Below are positions 46,014 through 57,043 of a stretch of DNA of 64,000 nucleotides, one piece after another. The DNA comes from Amanita rubescens (Eukaryota; Basidiomycota; Agaricomycetes; Agaricales; Amanitaceae). The notes under the pieces are model-generated. The model was not told the DNA's origin, did no database searches, and saw only the letters and a list, made by a program, of their open reading frames with translations. The stretch spans positions 124,001-188,000 of the forward strand of contig WION01000050.1 in NCBI GenBank assembly GCA_015039365.1. Direction: 5' to 3'. How positions within the stretch are numbered: the stretch's first letter is position 1; every line of letters starts with the position of its first letter. The position numbers were made by a program, and so were the translations under genes.

Positions 46014-48208
46014 TCATTCAACTTCCGGATCCACCTCACCATCACCGGCCCATCTTTTCTTATCCGCAAGTCCGTTTTCACTACTCACCGTCAACCATGC
46101 CTCCAACCGGCGGCCCAACTCTCCTCCGCGACCGCCACATATATCACCGGTCGTATTTAGCATCTTTTCTTTATCCTTTTCCTTGATAAATGGCAACGAG
46201 CTGACAAACGGTATGCCAGTCCGACGTGCGATGGGAGCGGCAGATACTAGAATCTCGTTGGCAGCCGATGTTAGTCCGGGCCCAACACGGGGATCCGCTG
46301 TTCCGAGAGGAGGACTGAGGTCTCCCGCGTCGTCCGAAGGGTGCTTATCCCAATCCCGGAACCACGTCTCGTCTTCCATCTCCTCTATGCCCAGTATGCT
46401 GTCTATAAGCCCCTCCTCCCATCCATCCCATTCAGCGAACCGATGGCCCAATCGCAACCGGATACCCTGTTGTTCATAGTATAACCATTCTTTTGCCAGA
46501 GCGGCCAAGTCGATGTCTTTGTTGCATTTTTGTTTTACTGGACTCTCGATGAATTTTGATACTGCCTGCCGGAAGAGGCGGACTGTGAAAGGGCTAGATT
46601 GGAGGAATGCAGGGACATGGGCACAGGCCCACAAAGGTCTAGTCGTCGTCGACTCCCAATCAATGATACAAGTCTGAAATAAAGTATTAGTCATGGATGT
46701 CTAGATGATGGTGAACAAGTCACATACGATCTTCGATGGGTCATTGCGGTCCACAAAGATATTCTCCAGGTTCAGATCGTGGCAGTCTAGACCGAATTCT
46801 TCTGGGGTATCGACCTTGATCAGCCTAGACAACCGCACCATCAAGTCCATCCATCGTGCCATTTCTTTCCTCACGAGTGCCTCTCTCTGTGCTAAATGAG
46901 CGACGAGGAAAGTGGAGCGCTGCATTCGTCGATAATCGCGATACATCGCATCACCTGGGCCTTCCCACTCGCATTCACTTTCTTCTAAATCCCACTCATC
47001 ACTGTCGTCGCTCTCGTCGCCCGGGACAGCTTTTATTTGATGATGCCAAGATGACCGGATCTCATCCGGATCTAGATGCAATTTATGCGGAGCGGATTTT
47101 CCCTCGTTCTCCCGTACAACACCCGCAATCTCGCGATGAGCACAAGACGCAAGGTACTCTTTGGTCGAAGACCAAGGTCCGCGATTGATCTCCCTGGGAT
47201 GGATCAGTTCGCCCCTGTTCGAACCAAAGAATGGCCACGATATGATAGAGCCGACGTGAAATTCTGGTTTAGTACGTTGCGCAGGTTCCTCAAGTATAAT
47301 GGATGATATTGGATTGGTAGGAATGGTAAGATTCTGTCTGAATGACATGGCAATATAAGGATATTCGACCGCTCTAGGTGTTGCCGCTGAGGATCCGTTT
47401 GCCTTATGGGGTTTTGGCCCAGAGTAGAGAGATCCGATTGCGGAAAACCGGTGTGAGAATAGGGGTATAATAATAGAGGACAGGTTTGAGCACAGTTTGA
47501 CCAATTCATTGTAGCCCAACGAATGGAAAACTTTGGCTAGGGGTATTCCTGGTGCCTGTCGGCATACACGTGATTGGCATACGCGTCTGACTTTGACGCG
47601 ACGGGATGACGTACCTTGGACATCAATATGTATTCACCGCCGAGACGGTTGAAGGGGTTTGAATCGTAGTGGTATACGACGGGCACTGGTACGTCTGTGC
47701 ATTCACGCAGATATGCCATGGTGGCTACTTCAGATTCGGTTTTTAATCTTGGCATAAAGCGTCTAGCCACTCGTGCGACGAGCTCCACTCCATTAACAAG
47801 CGAGATCAGGTATGCCTTTGGAAACGGGAACCTTTCAGCGCACGTTCGAGCACATGATAGGGCCAAAGGCTAACCTTGTGAAATGTGCCTGTACGTCTCA
47901 GACAGGCCGTTAGTTCCGGCAGAAACATGGTCCGAATACCCTGCTTACACACCTGAGTTTAGGAATGTTATCCTTCCAACATCAGTGCCCATCTTTTCCC
48001 GGACCACATCTTTCAGAATCTTTCGATCGACTTGGAAGGGTATAGCACCATGGAGTGCAGCATCTACCTTGGCTTCACATTTCCGGTCGGCATGTTCGAC
48101 CTCCCAGTCCCATTCCAGGAATTTGACCGGATGAGCGTGATTGGCAACGGATATTTGGCTGGCGTAGTCATCTATCTGGGCGTCCGCGTCGGTCGTATTG
48201 ACATACAT
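46014..48208 (-). CDS. Aminoglycoside-phosphotransferase-fold kinase (APH family)
   Basis: Five exons on the minus strand: 48208-47953, 47888-47875, 47815-47615, 47555-46728 and 46673-46014, giving 652 residues. The fold is protein-kinase-like. The ATP-side segments are TFHKAYLISLVNGVELVARVARR and ESEVATMAYLREC. The hinge is EYILMSKAPGIPLAKVF, the catalytic loop CHDLNLENIFVD (HxDxxxxN) and the metal-binding strand IIDWES in the next exon. Many basidiomycete paralogues exist and phosphorylate unknown small molecules or proteins. Between the lobes there is an Asp/Glu-rich insertion (coding at about 46945-47030), and the C-terminal extension is longer than in bacterial APH enzymes. The second exon is only 14 bases. 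All joints are in frame, so the gene looks intact. Confidence 0.85.
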
Positions 48209-49755
48209 TACAGATTTTGGAGTTTAAGAGCAACAGCGTTGAGTAGATCGGTGGGATGGTTGAACAAGCCAGAGATTGCGCTCAGGCTTGTGGACGGGCG
48301 AGAGCGGTGTTGTCGTGGTTTAAAGATAAGCTGGAGCGAGCAGAAATACGTACGCGTTACTGATGCCCCGTTGTTTGACGTTATTTGTTACCTGCTATAC
48401 AGTCAGCTCGGCCGTGCCTTGGCAGGGAATGGCTTACGGATGCTCGGTTACCAGCGAATGACTCCGACCGACCCCCACTCATGAGCACTTGTCATCAATG
48501 TCTAATAACGTGCTAATGAGCCGTATCCGATGAGCTTGTCTTTAGTCACGATGCTTGGCACTGGTCTCCAAGAGTTTAATATTTAATATCCATCGATTAC
48601 CACACACTGTTCGGTTCGTGCTAAGGGCTGCACCATACTGCGATCAGTTCTTTGAGATATCTCAAGCAAGAATGAATTCCCCTTACTTGGTAGTGGCAAG
48701 AGTGCTACATCATGGCAACCAATGGCGGGCGCTCTACAACATGACAGGATGTGTTTGGAGAGTCGTCGATAAGCGCCTACTAGACTGCCAAGAGCTGGTT
48801 CTCGGAGAAAACAAGAACAAATAATTAACGGCTCGTCCGAGTCACTGCGGACTGCGGCATTAGAGCGCTGGAAATCAGCGCGTCTTGACCTTGTTAGACC
48901 TTATCATAGGAAAAGCTACGCCACGCCGGACCGATCACGATACATGTACGTATTTCAATTGATAAGCCCCGAGTTTCAATTTCAATGCTTGGCGGGTGTG
49001 CACGAGGGCTATATTCGGTGTGGATAACTTTCTAAAAAGTGGTACGAGAGCGCTACTTGCTTTGCTTGACAGTGCATTCAACTTCAATAAATGGGAACAA
49101 TCATTATACTCAGTGCCATGTGTCGCGAATTGGCGCATCAACCATGGCGCACGGATTTGTCATCCTAGGACCTACGCGCGAATATCTGTGGTTGTAACCT
49201 CGGTGTTGTCAAGTAAAGATGGGAATCTTCCCATACGCATTTTTCGTGATCGAATCAAAGGTGGCATCATCATTCATACTCATTCTTTAACGGGGCCAGG
49301 ACATTGACGGAGCAGGATGCATTCGACTATTGATATCGGGGACTGATGACATGATATTAGAAGTATTGTGAGCATTGGAAATGCGCGGTACTCCGAGTAC
49401 ACCAACACTGACGTTTTCTTCGATGGATACTGCGACGGCTGGGAATAATTTATTCATGTCATCAAGGGACTTTCTACCATGAACAATCAGATGGAGGTCT
49501 GCCGCATCTCGTTGTATCATTCAACAGAACTGGCATAAGCTGGAGTCTACATATCAGCGTCCATCCCCCTCTGGTCAGGGGACATCTATCACCAGAGCAA
49601 CTATCGTGAAATCAATGCACTATGCGCCGACATCAATCCGGCATCAACTCGTGCTCAACTTTATATGAACATTGAATCACAAATTGTTGTGGCTAGGACT
49701 GGTTTCCTATCATACAACTTGCAAGCAGGTCTTGTCAACATCTCGAATATCTAAC
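48209..49755. other. Intergenic, carries one unit of a tandem repeat
   Basis: A 240-base stretch (about 48860-49100) is repeated at 50735-50945: a TTAGAGCGCT start, a GTCTTGACCTTGT block, TTCAATTTCAATGCTTGG, a GAGGGCTATATTCGG block, then GAGCGCTACTTGCTTTGCTTG and AATGGGAACAATC. The rest contains short open frames without evidence. Confidence 0.55.
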
Positions 49756-50651
49756 ATGCAGCTCCTCTCTACCTACATCGTCGCTCTCTTCTTTTTCAAC
49801 TTCCTTGCCAGTGGAGGCCCAATTCCCGGCACTGAACCCCAAGCAAAACAGGATTTACAAGCCCAACCACACGCACGTACTTTCCGTCGGAAGTATCCCC
49901 ATAGATATTCGGACGAAGAAGTAAGCATCTTCTCGACTTGATCTGAACCGACGATCCTAACTTGGAATAGAAATCATTACTGAGGGAATTTACTTTGCTC
50001 CTTTGCGCTCACCGAATGCTTTACCGAAACTTTCCTGTAACGTGGGTGGGCGAATGGCCTGTGCCTTCCTGGGACTCGAAAAAACCCGGGAAGTTTGTCA
50101 ATTATGTGAACCTATGCGTGCCCTTAGCTTTCAAAACGGTGATGGAGTGGTCCGAGTTTGAGTACAATAAGCCAGCCTTCAAAGATCACGATGTGAGTTC
50201 TGACTCGCACTTCTATCAGAATGGTAGATCTCAATTGATACAGACGAGGAACGGGCCCGAGGGTGTCAAGGACCTGTGCCAACGTTATCGATGCAAAGAC
50301 CCAAATTTTGGAGGTATGAAAATGAATGCACCGATGCCTAAGGAGGACAGCCAGGCATTTCGGGAATGCGAAGCCGAATGCACACGGGTTTATACGTCGT
50401 TAGAAGAAGCGGTGGAGGATGGGAAGCTTCAATTGGCGGTAGATAAAGAATTTGAAACACGGAAGGCATTCACCAAGGAGAATATAGAGCGCGCAGTTGA
50501 GGTTGTTCAGGAGGTCGCTGGCAAGGCTGACGAAGGGGGCGGAAACAAACCAGGAGAGGGAGGCGCAACGGAGGCTGGTACAGTCCACAAGGCAGGAACA
50601 TCCTCTGAGCACGAACCTCCAAAACCTCTTTTAGATCGTCTCAAAGCTTGA
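49756..50651 (+). CDS. Secreted cysteine-rich protein, copy 1 of tandem family
   Basis: Three exons: 49756-49920, 49971-50192 and 50244-50651, giving 264 residues. A signal peptide (MQLLSTYIVALFFFNFLASG) is followed by a hydrophilic propeptide-like segment, then a domain with six conserved cysteines. The first lies in FTLLLCAHRMLY, the second in NLCVPLAF, the third and fourth in LCQRYRCKDPNFGG, and the fifth and sixth in FRECEAECTRVYTSL. The C-terminal tail is a charged, Gly/Glu-rich helix-and-coil region (EVVQEVAGKADEGG). Family and function are unrecognised. Features shared with copies 2 and 3 are intron positions, the LLLC-x-HRML block, the FGG motif and the C-x3-C end. Size, signal peptide and cysteine content fit effector-like or wall-associated secreted proteins, which is inference only. 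Confidence 0.75.
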
Positions 50652-50734
50652 ACTAAATTCACCGTATTTGTTCAGATAAAGGACTTGAGCTTTGAGCTTG
50701 GGACTTGGACGTGACCATCTCATTGGAGCTGAGT

Positions 50735-51160
50735 GTTAGAGCGCTCGAAATGCGACTTTTCCCGCGTGTCTTGACCTTGTCAATTAGGCCATATGGACCG
50801 ATCATGAAACATGTACGTTTTCAATTTCAATGCTTGGTAGGGTGTGCAAGTTGATGTGCACGCAGCACGAGGGTTATATTCGGCGTGCGAGAGCGCTACT
50901 TGCTTTGCTTGGCAGTAAATGGGAACAATCTTTATACTGGCGGCGAATCATAGGGAGAATGTAGAGCGCGCGGTTGAGGTTGTTCAGGTCCAGGTTCAGC
51001 AGAGTGACTGCAACGGCTGCCTAAGGGGCGGAAACAAACCAATAGAGGGAGGCGCAACGGATGCTGGTACAATCCACAACTTGGCAGAAACATAAAGGAG
51101 CACAAAACATCTTTTGGATCATCTCAAAGCTTCACCGTATTTGTTCAGATAAAGGATCAC
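50735..51160 (+). pseudogene. Relic of secreted-family duplication
   Basis: After copy 1 the upstream repeat (see 48860-49100) recurs at about 50735-50945. It is followed at about 50960-51130 by a degenerate copy of the 3' end of copy 1, with GCGCGGTTGAGGTTGTTCAG, GGGGCGGAAACAAACCA and a CTCAAAGC end shared. The 5' exons are missing, so this is a collapsed extra copy. Confidence 0.75.
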
Positions 51161-51588
51161 CTGTAGGCAACACAATAAAGCAAATTGATATGACGTCGTC
51201 AGTAGTATCGGCGGAAGTCTAATTATAGCATACTGCTGTTTTTCCTCCCTGTGATCGCATCTGCTTTTCGGGCATGTTTGATCACACTGACGTTGTCTAG
51301 GAAGCCAAGGAAAAACAGGTCAAGTCAGTTGATGCAGTGGCGGCGCGCAAGATCCCCTTGACATGAAAAACAAGTTTCCAGTGCGTAAGTAATGTAACCA
51401 TTTGAATCGCTGTGGCCTGGGGTACTTGATCACGATCATTCTCTGCTGCCAGGCAACTAATTATAAGCTGCCGACATCTCATCGCATTCGGCATCCAATC
51501 GTATGATAACCCCGATATACAGTCACGCATGCGTTGGGGCAGGTCTCCCATCACGCCACTTACAAGCAGGTCTTGTCAAGCCCCAGTC

Positions 51589-52516
51589 ATGCGAATACTC
51601 TCTACTTTCATTATCGTCTTCATTTGTTTTATTCTATCTGCCGTGGGAGCCCCCGGCGGTTCTGGACCCCAAGGAATTACTAAGAGTGAGCTTTGCAATT
51701 CCGGTCACTCTGAGGTACTCATGGTCTCTAGAAAGACCAAAGTCAACACCTCCGGGACGCGCTCTGCGACCATTGCTCCCAGCACCGAAAAATAAGACAG
51801 TCCAATATAATAAAGAGCATGTAGTAAGACTCTTCTTATTTTGGTCCGGAATGAAGTGTCACTCTCGGTGCAGGAAAAGTTGCTGGAGCAATTCACTTTG
51901 TTACTCTGCGTTCACCGAATGCTGTACAAAGATTTTGCAGGTATAAGCTGGGTCGGCGTCTGGTCCGTGCCGTCCGAGAATCTGAAAACACTGTTTGCTT
52001 TGTCCGTGACCAAAAAATGCGCACCGCTGGTTCTACCGTTTGTGCAGGAAAGGGCTAATTGGGTATTGGACCAACCACCAAAGGTAAGAACCAAGTGATG
52101 CTTCTATCAGAACGATGGATGATTGACCTCACTCGGAATAGACATGGGACGAAGCCCGATTTATCCTGAATCTGTGCGAGCATCGTTGTAATCCGAATGT
52201 TGCTGTCAATTTCGGCGGCATTCAATTTAACGGCGTTTGGCCCAGAGATGATCCGGCCATGCTTAGGTGCAATCATGAATGTAAAATGATCTACGGGTCG
52301 TTACTAAATGAAGTGCCGGGGGACGCGGTGCCAGCAGGAAGCGGTGGAGGAAACGAGGAAGTAACGAAGGCTATAGGTGTTGTTCAAAAAACTATCACGA
52401 AACTCAACCTCGGAGACGCGAAAAGGGCTACCGGTAGGAGAATGACGGTGGATCAGACGTCGCTTCGTATAGATGTTCTCAAGAAGCTACACGAGGAGAA
52501 GGGAGGGCCTTCGTAA
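51589..52516 (+). CDS. Secreted cysteine-rich protein, copy 2, frame broken
   Basis: Segments 51589-51820, 51874-52083 and 52142-52516 match the exons of copies 1 and 3. The signal peptide frame (MRILSTFIIVFICFILSAVG) and the frame that splices in phase to the Cys domain differ by one base: 51589-51820 is 232 bases, one more than a multiple of three. The signal frame meets a TAA at about 51793, so the gene is broken there unless a sequencing error or unseen intron corrects it. The Cys domain itself is intact: FTLLLCVHRMLY, KKCAPLVLP, LCEHRC, FGGIQFNGVWP, CNHECKMIYGSLL, then a basic tail ending at 52516. Promoter sequence with AAGCAGGTCTTGTCAA before the start matches copy 1. Confidence 0.65.
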
Positions 52517-53142
52517 TGGATTGTTATTTAGATCTTGGTAGGTCTACCTTCACCGAGTTAGAAGACCCTGCATGCTGATTGTCTCATTTGAAGTAAATTG
52601 AAAAATATACTTTGTGACGCAGACTGATTTCCAAAGCTTACGGCTTCTCCTTTCTAGCACGACGATTTAAATCGACCATCAGGTATTGCTAAGTTCCAAG
52701 CTGATCATTGCATTGTTCACTGCGACTCTGGTGTCCTATCCGAGTCGACTGACTGAGTCACTGACCATTTAGATCTCGACAAAGTATAAAAAGAACAGCC
52801 ACGAATACGATCCAGGATGTTTGGTCGGTTGCTTGCTGCTTTTCTCAATTTAGTCCTTGATTTGTCTACATTTATTCAAAAGCTCACGGAAGTAACGCTT
52901 GGAAGAATAATGGGACCAAGGTGGTACTGTAGGCCAAGTCTCGGATTGAGGCGATGTTTAGTAGTTCAGTTGCGAACTGCGATCAATCACTGGGACTCGG
53001 ATCCGGATCCTAGGCAACGGCCGCTACTTCTGCCGACATTCTTTCATCAAATTCGGCACATCTAATCATATAATAAACCCGGCATTTAGTCGTCGTGCTC
53101 ACTGCTGGACAGGTCTCCCATCACACAAGCAGGTCTTCATTG
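52517..53142. other. Intergenic; upstream of copy 3
   Basis: An 82-codon plus-strand frame at 52817-53065 has a hydrophobic start but no family. The 100 bases before copy 3 repeat the promoter block of copies 1 and 2 (CAGGTCTCCCATCAC, CAAGCAGGTCTT). Confidence 0.45.
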
Positions 53143-54049
53143 ATGCGGAGGCGGCTCTTCTCTATCGTCACCATCATCCTCTTTTCCTTCGCTTTCCAGT
53201 GGGCCAGGGGAGGTCCAGTCACCACCAAGAGTTCTCAACCCCGGCGGGTGACTCTACGAATTAAGAACCCTCGCCCATTCATACCGATTAAGAGTTCCCG
53301 ACCCGCAATAATAAAAATCTCAAAACCGCTACACGACTCGGACATACCTCAAGATACTAAAGATAATGTAGTAAGCATCCTCTTAAACTTGGGTCTGAAA
53401 CGACACACCTTCCTTAACTCGGGACAGGAAAAAACGTTAAAGCCGTTCACTTTACTCCTATGCGCTCACCGAATGTTGTGCCCAGACATGGGTATGAAGT
53501 GGATCGGTGACTGGCCCGTACAACCCCAAAATTTACGATCGCATGTAACTGAATGCGTAACCCTGGTTCTACCGTTGGTACAAGGAAGGGCTAATTGGGT
53601 ATTGGCCAAACCACCACATGTACGTGCTAAAAAGATGCGTCTATTAGAGTGATGGTTGATTTGACCCGTGGCAGACATGGAACAAGAAACTGTTCGTCCA
53701 GAATCTATGCAAGCATCGTTGTTATGATCGGAATTTTGGGGGTATTCAATTTAACGGCCGTTGGCCCTCTGTTAGTGATCGTGCGGGCGCTACCAAGTGC
53801 AGGGCTGAGTGCAAAGCGGTTTACAAGTCGTTACTCAATAAGGTGATGAAGGTTCAATCGGAAAGCGATGAAAACGTTCAAGTAACGAAGGCGGTAGGCG
53901 TTGTTAGGGGTACTATTAAACAGCGTGAACTCAGGATGGCTGCTAAAGGGATTGTAAGGACGAAAGGTCCGAAAGGGGGTGAGCAGGAATCGCTTCGTGT
54001 ACAACTCTTCAGGAGCCAATTGCGTAACAAAAAAGCTATAAAATCGTAA
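53143..54049 (+). CDS. Secreted cysteine-rich protein, copy 3
   Basis: Three exons: 53143-53367, 53428-53619 and 53675-54049, giving 263 residues, all in frame. A signal peptide (RRRLFSIVTIILFSFAFQWA) is followed by a basic Lys/Arg/Pro-rich segment, then the cysteine domain: FTLLLCAHRMLC, TECVTLVLPLVQGRANWVL, LCKHRCYDRNFGGIQFNG, and TKCRAECKAVYKSLL. The tail is basic. The intron positions are identical to copies 1 and 2. Cys spacing is about C-x50-C-x40-C-x3-C-x30-C-x3-C, with one extra Cys in HRMLC. The C-terminal tail differs most between copies (acidic in copy 1, basic in copies 2 and 3). Family unrecognised. Confidence 0.75.
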
Positions 54050-54388
54050 TTACTTGTTCGCTGAGTTGGAGAGACATCACTACGCGGTGTCTGGATTAAG
54101 AATTCGAATGAAGGCGGCCAGGTAGACTTGGATAATAGAACTAGGACAATGGATTGTTTGGGTGTTATGCAAAATATAGGTATCCATAGTTCCACATCAC
54201 TCAAAACAAAAACCCATAAAATGACAACAACTACTGCTCTAGTAACTCTGAAATATCGTTACACACACGCGCGCGCGCGCGCTTTGAGATCTTGAGATCC
54301 CTAACACAACCTCACCACGTAGAATGGACAGGAATCCGCCTTATAAAACGACCGTCATTATCAACTAAGATGCACGGACGAAACACAC
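54050..54388. other. Convergent 3' flank with microsatellite
   Basis: This is the 3' flank between copy 3 (plus) and the F-box gene (minus). It contains an alternating purine-pyrimidine run at 54261-54282. No gene. Confidence 0.6.
54261..54282. repeat. (CA)n/(CG)n microsatellite
   Basis: ACACACAC then GCGCGCGCGCGCGC, a 22-base alternating tract between two convergent genes. Alternating tracts of this type can adopt Z-DNA and are prone to slippage. Confidence 0.8.
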
Positions 54389-56399
54389 TCACCGCTCATA
54401 CGTCAAATCAGTACAAATCACATTCTCGATGCGATCTTTCAACCACTTGATCACGTCCTGCCCTAAACTAGTACAATCATGCATCTCGAGCGTCTTGAGC
54501 CTCACCGGCGTCGCATCGCCCGTCAAAGCCGAAGAAGGGCCAGCGGTACCCGAACCACCACCGCCACCATTCGTTGTCGTCCCAGCCGCTGACGAAGAGG
54601 ACAAAGCCAAAGATGAAGAACCGTTGAGCGGATTCCTGGCTTCCACCATCTGGACGAGCCTCACCGCCCACTCGCTGTGCGCATTGCAATTTCTCATCCC
54701 GAGGACTTCTAGCCCTGGACATGCCCATGCCTCCAATTGGTGCATATCGTCCCCAGGTGGGCCGAGTGCCGTCAAGAGCGGTTCGAGCGGTGTACCGCCA
54801 ATGTGCAAGCTCTTCAAATGGGTCATCTCGCCAAAGAGTGTGTTCCATGATATCATGACACCCCCGGGACCAAAATAATATGTTGATGCCGAACTGGATG
54901 AGCCATATGCGATGGAAAGGTGTTCAACGTGGGGGTAATGTGAGCGCATGACGAGACCAATGATGTTTTCTTCTATAGAATCGCGCGCTTCAATGTCTAC
55001 TGTGAAATCAGTGAGAGAGGGGAGGGTAAGAGAGTCGATGATTTGTGTGAGGAGGTAGTGTCCACCGATATCCAATTTGGTGAGATGGGGGAGGGTAACA
55101 TTGGATAGAGGCAAGACGGCACTGAGAACTCCCTGGAAGTGTAGGGTGAGAGAGCGAAGGAGGGGGTTGTTGGATAGGATATATAGTATGCGGTCCAAAG
55201 GTAGGTGGGCGGTGGGGAGGGCACGAAGGTTGAGGGTTTCGAGGTTTGCATGGAGCATGGGGGAAGACCATTTGAACGGGGCATACTGGAGGGTGAGGCT
55301 CTTGAGGTTGGGCACGGTATGTGGCGTTGTCGAATTCCCGTTAGGCAGCCATGGCCAGTCAGCGTAATACGCAGGCTCGGCGCTCGACACCTCAAACTCT
55401 TTCAAGAGGGGTGCCTCGCCTGGGGATAGCTACTTGAGAACCGACAAGACACAAAACAGGGTCCGCGCACCATTAATGGATTTGAGGGCACTCATGGAGG
55501 CGAAGTACTTGTCGAAGCGGAAGACGAAACGCTCCCAGCGATGCATCTGCTCGACGAGGTAAAACACGGCGATGTAACCCCAGTGCATACTGGTGCGGGG
55601 GGTATTTGCCTGGGAGGGTCTCTCCTCGGATGAGCGAGAGGAAGTGGACCAGCTATCCGACATGGTCGGTGAGGGCGGAAGGACGATGGGGGTATGTGCG
55701 GGGGGAAGGATGGTGATGCCTGTAGAAGATGCGTGAACGGATTGTATGACGACATAATGAGTGGTAACACCATTGTGAGTAGATACGGGTATGCTCCAGG
55801 TCGGAGGACCGGACGTGGGGGACGCGGACCGTCGTCGTCTGGTGAGGGAGGATTCTTGATTCTTTGGGGTGGCTACGCGGAGAAATATCTCAATGTCGAG
55901 GGGAACCGAGGATCCTGAGCGTTCTAGCCAGAGGCGGATGGTGTCCGCGGAGGATTGCTGGGTGGTGACGAGGCGGATCTAAAGGGGGATGGGATGAGTC
56001 GCAGTGACGAAGAAAGAACATCACGAATACCTTTGACCAGAGTTTGGGAGTTTGGAGGACGAGCCTCCTCCATGATGAGCAAACAGCAGCAAGGACCCAG
56101 GCACAGCAAGGATACTCGTCAAAGTTGGAGATGAAGATATCTCTGAGGAGCTCAGATGGGAGCTTCCTAATTGGACTGAGATAAGCGAGTGTACGGAGTT
56201 CTGTTGCCTCGAGGTGAGCGCGGTGAGCGATGAGTGAGTTGATGTTCTTTTTAGAGTCATGAATGAGGACTGCGAGTGCAGCGTCTGCTGTATCGATTTG
56301 AGTAGTGAGTTGAGCGATTTCTCTTCTAGTAAGATGAAGTGCATTGCGAGCGTCTCTTATACTATCTTTCGTTGGAGGCTCTCTCAGTAGGAAGCTCAT
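54389..56399 (-). CDS. F-box protein with C-terminal leucine-rich repeats
   Basis: Three exons on the minus strand: 56399-56031, 55978-55471 and 55419-54389, giving 635 residues. A coiled-coil (ARNALHLTRREIAQLTTQ) precedes an F-box with LSPIRKLPSELLRDIFI and VCSSWRRLVLQTPKLW. A divergent Pro/Ser-rich linker follows, and then leucine-rich repeats with LKSLTLQYAPFKW, LRSLTLHF, LPHLTKLDIGGHYLL and LKTLEMHDCTSL, interrupted by a Ser/Gly-rich low-complexity loop. Agaricomycetes carry hundreds of such proteins, presumed SCF ubiquitin-ligase substrate adaptors. The start at MSFLL was preferred because the upstream frame enters the TFIIA gamma gene. The gene ends 339 bases from copy 3, so the two are convergent. 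Confidence 0.85.
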
Positions 56400-56458
56400 A
56401 GTAGCGAGCGGAGGGTAGTAGCGTTTCAAACTCCGACTATGTAATATACAGTGACACT

Positions 56459-56917
56459 CTATTTCTTCGTCCCGTCTAGCGCATCTCCGTTCTTGCAAGC
56501 AATAATCTTGATTCGAGGTGCAGTCACAATGTCGCTTGACTCCATCTTGAACGATGGGTTCTTCACAATAAACGTCCATACATCATCGCACAGTCGGTAA
56601 GTGTGCAAGTGCCCCTTTAACGTCGTCTTCGTCTTCACCTGCTTCACCATAGTGTCCGCCAGCGACTTGTCAAACTGCATGCAAAAGAAGAGGTCAGCCC
56701 TGCGTCACCTCCAACATAGCGCCATTCTGATCCACCTGCTGCAACACTTTCATTGCCAACTGCGGCGTAATCGCACCGCTCGTTATCAACTCGTCAAGCG
56801 AGTCCGTCAGAGCCATCCCAATCCTAGAAACTCCCCCTCGCTTAACGCTCAGTTCTACCAGACACAAAACACCACATACGAAGACCCGCGGTAAAACTCG
56901 TAGTACGCCGAAGCCAT
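56459..56917 (-). CDS. TOA2: Transcription initiation factor IIA gamma subunit
   Basis: Three exons on the minus strand: 56917-56880, 56823-56736 and 56674-56459, giving 113 residues, normal for the small TFIIA subunit. With the large subunit it stabilises TBP on the TATA box for RNA polymerase II. The N-terminal helical bundle has [22 protein letters not shown] and [19 protein letters not shown]. The C-terminal beta-barrel has [19 protein letters not shown] and [10 protein letters not shown], the residues that meet TBP. It is very strongly conserved and intact. It lies 59 bases upstream of the F-box start on the same strand and 126 bases from the 3' end of the GT61 gene. Confidence 0.96.
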
Positions 56918-57043
56918 GTCTTTCCACACAGACAGACTCTCAGTCGACTCGACAGTCGTCGTCGTGGAGTACAGTTGTGCTGGTCACGTAAGCTTACCTC
57001 GTCACCTTGTCACACGTAAATATTATTTGTATTTTTAAAATAA

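Noticed and set aside
48555..48824. 89-codon plus-strand frame
   Set aside because: No homologue recognised; located in a repeated, non-conserved intergenic area.
52817..53065. 82-codon plus-strand frame between secreted copies 2 and 3
   Set aside because: A hydrophobic start might be a signal, but there is no cysteine pattern, no splice structure and no match to the family around it.
54429..54878. 149-codon plus-strand frame in the F-box gene
   Set aside because: It mirrors the minus-strand exon that encodes leucine-rich repeats; no start context or domain.
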